Assembly: GCF_904849725.1 (NCBI RefSeq)
Contig: NC_058518.1
Span: 395,671,581 to 395,735,580, forward strand
Direction of reading: 5' to 3'
Source of the DNA: Hordeum vulgare subsp. vulgare
Lineage: Eukaryota > Streptophyta > Magnoliopsida > Poales > Poaceae
Length of the DNA stretch: 64,000 bases
The notes beneath the pieces were generated by a model. That model worked only from the letters and a program-made list of their open reading frames with translations, ran no database searches and was not told where the DNA came from. Below are positions 55,026 to 64,000 of the stretch, in pieces. The first letter of the stretch is position 1; each line of letters opens with the position of its first letter. The translations under genes and the position numbers were made by a program.

Positions 55026-56789
55026 TGTTGGAAATATGCCCTAGAGGCAATAATAAAATGGTTATTATCATATTTCCTTGTTCATGATAATCGTCTATTG
55101 TTCATGCTATAATTGTATTAATAGGAAACAGTAATACATGTGTGAATAAATAGATCACAAAGTGTCCCTAACAAGCCTCTAGTTGGCTAGCTCGTTGATC
55201 AATAGATGATCATGGTTTCCTGATCATGGACATTAGATGTCATTGATAACGGGATCACATCATTGGGAGAATGATGTGATGGACAAGACCCAATCCTAAG
55301 CATAGCACTAGATCGTATTGTTTGTATGCTAAATCTTTTCTAATGTCAAGTGTCTTTTCCTTCGACCGTGTGATTGTGCAACTCCCAGATACCGTAGGAG
55401 TGCGTTGGGTGTATCAAACGTCACAACGTAATTGGGTGACTATAAAGGTGCACTATGGGTACCTCCGAAAGTGTCTGTTGGGTTGGTATGAATCGAGATC
55501 GGGATTTGTCACTCCGTGTGACGGAGAGGTATCTCTGGGCCCTCTCGGTAGAACATCATCATGAGCTCAATGTGACAAAGGAGTTAGTCACACGATGACG
55601 TGCTACGGAACGAGTAAAGAGACTTACCGGTAACGAGATTGAACAAGGTATAGGTATACCGAAGATCGAATCTCGGGCAAGTTCTATACCGACATACAAA
55701 GGGAATTGTATACATGATTGATTGAATCCTTGACATCGTGGTTCATCCGATGAGATCTTCGTGGAACGTGTGGGAGACACCATGGGTATCCAGATCCCGC
55801 TGATGGTTATTGGTCGGAGAACGTCTCGGTCATGTCTGCATGCTTCCCGAACCCGTAGGGTCTACACACTTAAGGTTCGATGACACTAGGGTTATAGGGA
55901 AATGTTATATGAGGTTACCGAAAGTTGTTCGGAGTCTCGGATGAGATAGCGGACGTCACGAGGAGCTCCGGAATGGTCCGTAGGTAAAGATTGATATATA
56001 GGATGGATTGTTTTGGACACCAGAAATGTTTTGGGCGTCACCGGTAGCGTACCAGGACCACCGAAAATGGTCCCGGGGGTCCAACGGGGGGGCCACCAGG
56101 CCGAAGAGGTAGCATGGGCCAAAAAGGGGAGGGCAACAGCCCAAAGTGGGTTGGTGCGCCTCCCACAAGAGGCCCAAGGCACAGGAGGGAGAAAAGGGGG
56201 AACCCTAGGCGTTGGTGGGCCTAAGGCCCACCTAAGGGGTGCGCCACCCCCTCCCCCTACCCTGGCCGCCACACCTCCCATCCGGTGGGCTGCCGCACCA
56301 CCTAGGGGGGGAAACCCTAGGGGTGGCACCCCCCTCCCTCCTGCTATAAATAGAGAGGGGTTTGGGGCTATTTTCCACACGGTTTCTTCTCCTCTCGGCG
56401 CAGCCCTGCTCTCCTCCTTCCTCCTCCTCCCACGGTGCTTGGCGAAGCCTTGCCGGGAGACCTCATCTCTCCATCGACACCACGCCGTCATGCTGCCGGA
56501 GATCTTTCCCAACCTCTCCCTCCTCCTTGCTGAATCAAGGTGCATGAGATGTCACCGGGATGCACGTGTGTTTAACGCGGAGGTGCCGTAGTTCGGTACT
56601 AGATCGGAATCACACCGCGATCTGAATCGCCGCGAGTACGACTCCATCAACCGCGTTCTAGCAACGCTTCCGCTTAGCGATCATCAAAGGTATGAAGATG
56701 CACTCACCCCTCTCTCGTTGCTGGTCTCTCCATAGGAAGATCTGAATATGCGTAGGATTTTTTTTGAATTTATGCTACGCTACCCAATA
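55026..56789 (+). repeat. 3' LTR of the Angela-type element
   Basis: This 1764-bp partner of the 5' LTR has its last base triplet changed from ACA to ATA. It carries a TATAAATAG box at about 56344-56352. Confidence 0.97.
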
Positions 56790-57644
56790 GAGAATCACGA
56801 AGATCTTAAAGTGCTTGGTGTGACTCCCATTGAATCCTTGTTTTCTAATGTCAATCCTAATGATCATGGGGCTGGATATGAATCCACTTTTGTTGAGAAA
56901 TGCCCCAATGATTCGGAGTCTATTTGTCTTGATGCTAAAAGCACTGAAAGTGGAGTAGAGGATATCAAAACTTTGAGTAGTAATGAAATTACTACTTTGG
57001 ATTTCAAGGAATTCAATTATGATAGTTTCTCTTTGATTGAATGTATTTCCTTTATGCAATCCATGCTAAACTCTCCACATGCTTATAGCCAAAATAAGGC
57101 CCTTATCGATCATATCGTTGATGCTATGATGAAATCTCTTGAAGAGAAACTTGAGTTGGAGATATCTATTCCTAGAAAACTTCATGATGAGTGGGAACCT
57201 ACTATCAAAACTAAGATTAAAAACTATGAATGCAATGCTTTGTGTGATTTGGGTGCAAGTGTTTCCACTATTCCAAAGTCTTTATGTGATGTTCTAGGCT
57301 TCAATGAGATTGATGAGTGCTCTCTTAATTTGCATCTTGCGGATTCTACTGTTAAGAAACCTATGGGAAGGATCAATGATGTTCTTATTATTGCAAATAG
57401 GAACTATGTACCCGTAGATTTCATTGTGCTTGATATTGATTGCAATCTGACATGTCCCATCATTCTTGGTAGACCTTTCCTTAGGACTATTGGTGCTATC
57501 ATCGACATGAAGGAAGGGAATATTAGATTTCAATTTCCATTAAAGAAGGGCATGGAACACTTTCCTAGAAATAAAATAAGATTTCCTTATGAATCCATGA
57601 TGAGGGCTACTTATGGTTTGAGCACCAAAGACGACGATACTTGA
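56790..57644 (+). pseudogene. Gypsy C gag-protease, C-terminal part
   Basis: It resumes the gypsy C frame after the Angela insertion, in the same phase as 47600-48825. The open frame that seems to start inside the LTR at 56748 is only readthrough from LTR sequence. The segment has an acidic linker, then ECNALCDLGASVSTIPKSL with the protease D-x-G, LADSTVKKPMGRINDV, VDFIVLDID and IILGRPFL. It ends in a stop at 57642-57644 after a Lys/Arg-rich tail. No RT frame follows, as in non-autonomous members of this lineage. Without the copia, no premature stop is visible across gag and protease. Confidence 0.88.
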
Positions 57645-57759
57645 TTCTATCGCCTTATGCCTAGCTAAGGGCGTTAAACAATAGCGCTTGTTCAGAGGCA
57701 ACCCAATGAATTTCTCTTTGATTTTTTCTTTCTGTTTTGTTGTGTCCACACCATCATAA
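57645..57759 (+). mobile_element. Gypsy C post-ORF region
   Basis: A short segment after the stop with GGGCGTTAAACAATAGCGCT and GAGGCAACCCAAT, the conserved post-ORF motif also present on the minus strand of gypsy B. It is cut by copia E at 57760. Confidence 0.7.
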
Positions 57760-58667
57760 TGTTGGGGAACGTCGCATGGGAAACAAAAAATTTCCTACGC
57801 GCACGAAGACCTATCATAGTGATGTCCATCTATGAGAGGGCATTTCCGATCTACGTACCCTTGTAGATCGCACAGCAGAAGCGTTAGTGAACGCGGTTGA
57901 TGTAGTGGAACATCCTCACGTCCCTCGATCCGCCCCGCGAACCGTCCCGCGATCCGTCCCACGATCTAGTGCCGAATGGACGGCACCTCCGCGTTCAACA
58001 CACGTACAGCTCGACGACGATCTCGTCCTTCTTGATCCAGCAAGAGAGACGGAGAGGTAGATGAGTTCTCCGGCAGCGTGATGGCACTCTGGAGGATGGT
58101 GGTGATCTAACCTCAGCAAGGCTCCACCCGAGCTCCGCAGAAACGCGATCTAGAGGTAAAACCGTGGAGGTATTTTGTCGGGCTGCCTCGAAAAAGTTGT
58201 CTCAAATCAGCCCTAATAGCTCCATATATATAGGAGGAGGGAGGGGAGGCTTGCCTTGAGGCTCAAGGAGCCCCAAGGGCTGCACACCAAGGGGAGGAGG
58301 AGTCCTCCTCCAATCCTAGTCCAACTAGGATTGAAGGTGGAGTCCTTCTCTTCCTTCCCACCTCCTTTTTTTCCTTTTCTCTTTGATTTTCTATCTATGG
58401 TGCATAGGGCCTTCTTGGGCTGTCCCACCAGACCACCAAGGGTTGGTGCACCACCCCCAAGGCCTATGGGCTTCCCGGGGGTGGGCTGCCCCCCCCCCCC
58501 CCCCCGGTGAACATCCGGAACCCATTCGTCATTCCCGGTACATTCCCAGTAACTCCGAAAACCTTCCGGTAATCAAATGAGGTCATCCTATATATCAATC
58601 TTTGTTTCCGGACCATTCCGGAAACCCTCGTGACGTCTGTGATCTCATCTCGGACTCCGAACAACAT
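57760..58667 (-). repeat. 3' LTR of copia E, truncated
   Basis: It matches the right LTR (63397 on) from TGTTGGGG through the TATATATAGGAGG box. It then continues into LTR sequence similar to Angela (complement of the GGAGTC…GTTCGGAG block) before ending at the pol junction. A run of about 18 C residues lies at 58488-58505. Confidence 0.9.
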
Positions 58668-61600
58668 ACACGAGAAACATCTCCTTAGTCCTTTTCAGGT
58701 ACTTCAGGATATTCTTGAGCGCCGTCCGGTGATCCACTCCTGGATTACTCTGGAACCTGCCTGCCATACTTATGGCCAGGCTAATGTCCGGTCTAGTGCA
58801 CAACATTGCATACATGATAGATCCTATGGTTGAAGCATAGGGGACGGTGCTCATATGCTCTCTATCTTTATCAGTTGCTGGGCACTGAGTCTTACTCAAT
58901 CTCGTACCTTGTAAAACTGGCAAGAACCCCTTCTTGGACTGTTCCATTTTGAACCTTTTCAAAACTTTATCAAGGCATGTGCTTTGTGAAAGTCCTATCA
59001 GGCGTTTCGATCTATCCCTATAGATCTTAATGCCTAGAATGTAAGCAGCTTCTCCTAGGTCCTTCATAGAGAAACTTTTATTCAAGTAATCCTTTATGCT
59101 CTCCAAAAACTCTACGTTGTTTCCAATCAGCAATATGTCATCCACATATAATATTAGAAATGCCACAGAGCTCCCACTCACTTTCTTCTAAATACAAGAT
59201 TCTCCAACCACTTGTATAAACCCAAATGCTTTGATCACCTCATCAAAGCATTTATTCCAACTCCGAGATGCTTGCACCAGTCCATAAATGGATCGCTGGA
59301 GCTTGCATACCTTGTTAGCATTTTTAGGATCGACAAAACCTTCGGGTTGCATCATATACTACTCTTCCTTAAGGAAACTGTTAAGGAACGCCGTTTTGAC
59401 ATCCATCTGCCAGATTTCATAATCGAAAAATGCAGCTATTGCTAACATGATTCTGACGGACTTAAGCATCGCTACGGGTGAGAATGTCTCATCGTAGTCA
59501 ACTCCTTGAACTTGTGAAAAACCCTTTGCCACAAGTCGAGCTTTATAAACGTTCACATTACCGTCAGCGTTCGTCTTGTTCTTAAAGATCCATTTGTTCT
59601 GAATAGCCTTGTGGCCCTCAGGTAGTACTTCCCAAGTCCACACTTTGTTTCCATACATGGATCCTATCTCGGACTTCATGGCCTCCAGCCATTTGTTGGA
59701 ATCTGGGCCCACCATTGCTTCTTCATAATTTGCAGGTTCATTGTTGTCTAACAACATGATTGACAAAATGGGATTACCGTACCACTCTGGAGCAGCACGT
59801 GGTCTCGTCGACCTGCGTGGTTCGATAGGAATTTGAACCGGAGTTTCATGATCATCATCATTAACTTCCTCCTCAACCGGTGTCGCAACGACAGGGGTTT
59901 CCCCTTGCCCTGCGCCACCATCCAGAGGGATGAGAGGTTCGACAACTTCATCAAGTTCTATCTTCCTCCCACTCGGTTCTCTCGAGAGAAACTCCTTCTC
60001 GAGAAAATCTCCGTTTTTAGCAAACAAACACTTTGCCCTCGGATTTGAGATAGAAGGTGTGCCCAACTGTCTCTTTTGGGTAACCTATGAAGATGCACTT
60101 TTCCGCTTTTGGTTCCAGCTCTGAAGCTTTTTGACATAAGCATCACATCCCCAAACTTTAAGAAACGACAACTTTGGCCTTTTGCCATACCACAGTTCGT
60201 ATGGTGTCGTCTCAACGGATTTTGATGGTGCCCTATTTAAAGTGAATGCAGCTGTGTCTAATGCATAACCCCAAAACGATAACGGCAAATCGGTAAGGGA
60301 CATCATAGATCGCACCATCTCAAATAAAGTATGATTACGACGTTCGGACACACCATTACGTTGTGGTGTTCCAGGCGGTGTCAACTGTGAAACAATTCCA
60401 CATTGTCTTAAGTGAGCACCAAACTCGAAACTCAGATATTCACCCCCACGATCAGACCGTAGGAACTTGATCTTCTTGTTACGATGATTTTCAACTTCAC
60501 TCTGAAATTGCTTGAACTTTTCAAATGTTTCAGACTTGTGCTTCATTAAGTAGACATAACCATATCTACTCAAATCGTCAGTGAAGGTGAGAAAATAACG
60601 ATATCCGCCGCGTGCCTCCACGCTCATCGGACCACACACATCGGTATGTATGATTTCCAACAAGTCACTTGCACGCTCCATTGTTCCGGAGAACGGAGTT
60701 ATAGTCATCTTGCCCATGAGGCATGGTTCACACATGTCAAGTGAATCCAAGTCAAGTGACTCCAAAAGTCCATCGGTATGGAGTTTCTTCATGCGCTTTA
60801 CACCAATATGACCTAAGCGGCAGTGCCATAAAAACATGGCGCTATCATTGTTAACTCTTACTCGTTTGGTCTCAATGTTATGTATATGTGTGTTATCACT
60901 ATCAAGATTCAATATGAACAATCCTGTCACATTGGGTGCATGACCATAAAAGATATTACTCATAGAAATAAAACAACCATTATTCTCTGACTTAAACGAG
61001 TAACCGTCTCGCAATAAACAAGATCCAGATATAATGTTCATGCTCAACGCAGGCACTAAATAACAATTATTCAAGTTCATAACTAATCCTGATGGTAACT
61101 GAAGTGAAACTGTGCCGACGGTGATTGCATCAACCTTGGAACCATTTCCCATGCGCATCGTCACTTCATCTTTTGCCAGCCTTCGCTTATTTCGCAGTTC
61201 CTGTTTCGAGTTACAAATATGAGCAACAGAACCAGTATCGAATACCCAGGCACTACTACGAGAGCTGGTTAAGTACACATCAATAACATGTATATCAAAT
61301 ATACCTGATTTTTCTTTGGCCGCCTTCTTATCTGCCAGATACTTGGGGCAGTTGCGCTTCCAGTGACCCATACCCTTGCAATAGTAGCACTCTGTTTTAG
61401 GCTTAGGTCCAGCTTTGGGTTTCTTCGTCGGATTGGCAACAGGCTTGCCGCTCTTCTTTGAATTACCCTTCTTCCCTTTGCCGTTGCTCTTGAAACTAGT
61501 GGTCTTATTCACCATCAACACTTGATGCTCTTTACGGAGTTCAGACTCTGCGACTTTCAGCATCGCAAACAACTCGCCGGGTGACTTGTTCATCCCTTGC

Positions 61601-62142
61601 ATGTTGTAGTTCAACACAAAGCCCTTATAGCTTGGCGGCAGTGATTGAAGAATTATGTCAGTGATAGCCTCTTGCGGGAGTTCAATCCCCAGCTCAGCTA
61701 GACGGTTTGAGTACCCAGACATTTTGAGCACATGTTCACTGACAGACGAATTTTCCACCATCTTGCAAGCATAGAATTTATCGGAGGTCTCATACCTCTC
61801 GATCCAGGCGTTCTTCTGAAAGATAAACTTCAACTCCTGGAACATCTCATATGCTCCATGATGCTCAAAGCGACGTTGAAGTCCCGGCTCTAAGCCATAC
61901 AAGACTGCACATTGAACTACTGAGTAGTCCTCCTTACGTGTTAACCAAGCGTTCTTAACATCTTGGTCAGCCGTAGCGGGTGGTTCATCTCCTAGCGCAG
62001 CATTAAGGACATAATCCTTCTTCCCAGCTTGTAGGATCAACTTAAGATTACGATCCCAGTCTACAAAGTTGCTTCCATCATCTTTCAACTTAGCTTTCTC
62101 TAGGAGCGTATTAAAATTCAGGGTGACTGTCGCCTGAGCCAT
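58645..62142 (-). pseudogene. Copia E gag-pol (Gag, protease, integrase, RT; RNase H deleted)
   Basis: Minus strand from ATG 62142. A 685-codon open frame holds Gag, the zinc knuckle CYYCKGMGHWKRNC (about 61350-61391), the protease WVFDTGSVAHIC, the GAG-pre-integrase HCRLGHIGVKRMKKLH, and the integrase with HTDVCGP, FLRSDRGGEY and ERRNHTL (the D, D and E positions are present). A frameshift near 60110 leads to the linker and RT frame from 60066 (KNVYKARLVAKGFSQVQG-like block, DVKTAFLNSFL). There are stops at 59359-59361 and 59190-59192. RT palm YVDD at about 59138-59149 and the thumb follow. The frame ends after YLKRTKEMFLVY, where the LTR begins, so RNase H is missing. In intact relatives the polyprotein makes particles, reverse-transcribes and integrates. 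Confidence 0.94.
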
Positions 62143-63396
62143 GATCTACAACACAAATATATTCAAAGTGGACTTAGACTATGTTCAAGATAATTAGAGT
62201 TTAACTTAATCAAATTACTTGCTAAACTCCCACTCAAAACATACATCTCTCTAGTCATTTGAGTGGTTCATGGCCCACTTACACTAGCTCAAGTCCGATC
62301 ATCACGTGAGTTGAGTATAGTTTCAGTGGTAAGCATCCCTATGCTAATCATATCAACTATATGATTCATGATCGACCTTTTGGTCTCATGTGTTCCGAGG
62401 CCATGTCTGCACATGCTAGGCTCGTCAAGCTTAACCCGAGTGTTCCGCGTGTGCAACTGTTTTGCACCCGTTGTATGTGAACGTTGAGTCTATCACACCC
62501 GATCATCACGTGGTGTCTCGAAACGACAAACTGTAGCAATGGTGCACAGTCGGGGAGAACACAATTTCGTCTCTAAATTTTAGTGAGAGATCACCTCATA
62601 ATGCTAACATCGTTCTAAGCAAAATAAGGTGCATAAAAGGATTAACATCACATGCAATTCATAAGTGACATGATATGGCCATCATCACGTGCTTCTTGAT
62701 CTCCATCACCAAAGCACCGGCATGATCTTCTTTGTCACCGGCGCCACACCATGATCTCCATCAACGTGCCGCCATCGGGGTTGTCGTGCTACTCATGCTA
62801 TTACTACTAAAGCTACATCCTAGCAATATAGTAAACGCATCTGCAAGCACAAACGTTAGTTTAAAGACAACCCTATGGCTCCTGTCGGTTGCCGTACCAT
62901 CGACGTGCAAGTCGATATTATCTATTACAATATGATCATCTCATACATCCAATATATCACATCACATCTTTGGCCATATCACATCACAAGCATACCCTGC
63001 AAAAACAAGTTAGACGTCCTCTAATTGATGTTGCATGTTTTACGTGCTGACCATGGGTATCTAGTAGGATCGCATCTTACTTACGCAAACACCACAACGG
63101 AGATATATGAATTGCTATTTAACCTCATCCAAGGACCTCCTCGGTCAATTCTAATTCAACTAAAGTTGGAGAAACCGACACCCGCCAGTCATCTTTGAGC
63201 AATGGAGTTACTCGTAGCGATGAAACCAGTCTCTCGTAAGCGTACGAGTAATGTCGGTCTGAGCCGCTTCGATCCAACAATACCGCGGAATCAAGAAAAG
63301 ACTAAGGAGGGCAGCAAGACGCACATCACCGCCCACAAAAACTTTTGTGTTCTACTCGAGATTACATCTACGCATGAACCTAGCTCATGATGCCAC
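62143..63396 (-). other. Leader (5' UTR) of copia E
   Basis: About 1.25 kb of non-coding sequence between the 5' LTR and the gag start. It is collinear with the old copia leader at 456-1267 over 62550-63396. It includes the CGATCATCACGTG block also present in the leader of the Angela-type element. The primer-site remnant lies at its LTR edge. Confidence 0.85.
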
Positions 63397-64000
63397 TGTT
63401 GGGGAACGTCGCATGGGAAACAAAAAATTTCCTACGCGCACGAAGACCTATCATGGTGATGTCCATCTACGAGAGGGGATTTCCGATCTACGTACCCTTG
63501 TAGATCGCACAGCAGAAGCGTTAGTGAACGCGGTTGATGTAGTGGAACGTCCTCACGTCCCTCGATCTGCCCCGCGAACCGTCCCACGAACCGTCCCGCG
63601 ATCTGTCCCACGATCTAGTGCCGAACGGACGGCACCTCCGCGTTCAGCACACGTACAGCTCGATGATGATCTCGGACTTCTTGATCCAGCAAGAGAGACG
63701 GAGAGGAAGATGAGTTCTCCGACAGCGTGACGGCGCTCCGGAGGTTGGTGGTGATCTAATCTCAGCAGGGCTCCGCCCGAGCTCCGCAGAAACGCGATCT
63801 AGAGGTAAAACCGTGGAGGTATGTGGTCGGGCTGCCTCGAAAAGGTTGTCTCAAATCAGCCCTAATAGCTCCATATATATAGGAGGAGGGAGGGGAGGCT
63901 TTCCTTGAGGCTCAAGGAGCCCCAAGGGCTGCGCACCAAGGGGAGGAGGAGTCCTCCTCCAATCCTAGTCCAACTAGGATTGGAAGGTGGAGTCCTTCTC
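63397..64000 (-). repeat. 5' LTR of copia E, incomplete at window end
   Basis: The first 604 bp match 57760-58350 closely, with the TATATATAGGAGGAGGGAGG box at about 63873-63892. The far end is beyond the window. Confidence 0.9.

Larger units (their letters stand above)
48826..56789 (+). mobile_element. Angela/BARE/WIS-type Ty1/copia retrotransposon with RT deletion
   Basis: LTRs lie at 48826-50580 (ends …ACCCAACA) and 55026-56789 (ends …ACCCAATA). The target duplication GAGAA is perfect (48821-48825, 56790-56794). The primer site TGGTATCAGAGCCAGG at 50582-50597 matches initiator-Met tRNA. The polypurine tract GTGGGGGAC abuts the 3' LTR. The interior has gag and pol but is frameshifted and has lost the RT core. 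Many substitutions and a 14-bp indel (GATCATGGTTTCCT near 55210) separate the two LTRs, so it is not a very recent insertion. Confidence 0.97.
45802..57759 (+). mobile_element. Gypsy C: Athila-lineage element, 3' part outside or lost
   Basis: The 5' LTR is 45802-47316, followed by a primer site at 47328-47345 and a gag-protease gene split by an Angela-type copia (48826-56789). The gene ends in a natural stop at 57642-57644. A TAGCTAAGGGCGTTAAAC and GAGGCAACCCAAT tail follows, and copia E begins at 57760. The 3' LTR is not in the window. No RT is seen before the break. It interrupts CACTA-1. Confidence 0.85.
57760..64000 (-). mobile_element. Copia E: minus-strand Angela/BARE-related element, runs off the window
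   Basis: The left (3') LTR begins at 57760 with TGTTGGGGAACGTCGCATGG and is truncated at about 58667 by a deletion into pol. The right (5') LTR begins with the same sequence at 63397 and continues past the window end. On the minus strand the order is LTR, primer-site remnant (complement of 63375-63396, TGGCATCATGAGCTAGG, altered from the usual form), 1.25-kb leader, gag-pol, truncated LTR. CATAA (57755-57759) is the candidate target copy; its partner would be to the right of the window. Confidence 0.9.

Noticed and set aside
55892..56591. Frames of 217 and 192 codons in the Angela 3' LTR
   Set aside because: They lie in the GC-rich promoter side of the LTR, occur on opposite strands over the same bases, and have no domain. 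The 5' LTR has them broken.

Overview
The window looks like intergenic heterochromatin from a large grass genome of the Triticeae type (wheat, Aegilops, rye or barley). I find no host protein-coding gene, tRNA gene or functional rRNA gene. Almost every base can be placed in a transposable element or its debris. The grounds are: a copia element whose LTR starts TGTTGGAAATATGCCCTAGAG and is followed by an initiator-Met primer site (Angela/BARE/WIS type); several Athila-lineage Ty3/gypsy elements with LTRs starting TGATACGTC and Asp-tRNA-like primer sites; two CACTA DNA transposons; an L1-type LINE; a Stowaway-like MITE; and a Cassandra TRIM with a 5S-rRNA-like LTR. Family names beyond this need a repeat-library comparison.

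Layout. 1-455: unassigned repeat tail. 456-1686 and 4786-5095: an old minus-strand copia leader plus LTR, split by a solo gypsy LTR (1687-4785) that itself contains a second solo LTR (1711-3282). 5096-6690: LTR-like repeat holding the Cassandra element (5735-6331). 6690-8690: unassigned. 8691-14174: a decayed LINE (ORF1, endonuclease, RT, RNase H), cut off by CACTA-1, which starts at 14175. CACTA-1 is broken by three gypsy insertions: A (14787-26116, minus), B (26871-45036, minus) and C (from 45802, plus). Its transposase reading frame reappears between them at 26417-26870 and 45042-45801. A carries its own later insertions (MITE 21647-21739, solo LTR 19983-21511). The 3' LTR of B contains a complete CACTA-2 (27399-38369) with a transposase pseudogene and a very unusual higher-order tandem array. 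The gag-protease frame of C is split by an Angela-type copia (48826-56789), and C is then cut at 57760 by a minus-strand copia E that runs off the window.

Insertion order follows from target-site duplications (TSDs): LINE, then CACTA-1, then gypsy A/B/C, then CACTA-2, Angela, the MITE and solo LTRs. Copia E may belong to the last layer, but its right end is outside the window. The strongest case is CACTA-2: its empty site can be read in the sister LTR of B. None of the coding regions is intact over an autonomous complement. The gypsy elements lack a visible RT/integrase, Angela has lost most of its RT, copia E has lost its RNase H, and the LINE and both transposases are frameshifted.

The most unusual structure is inside CACTA-2. 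About 4.9 kb consists of seven units of about 0.55-0.70 kb. Each is built from roughly 40-bp modules, and six of the seven carry a long purine/pyrimidine palindrome centred on GAGCTC. The array sits where the 3' part of the transposase gene should be. Nearby lie a 216-bp foldback just upstream of the transposase start, a GTCGG minisatellite, a CpG-rich block and hairpin-forming subterminal repeats.
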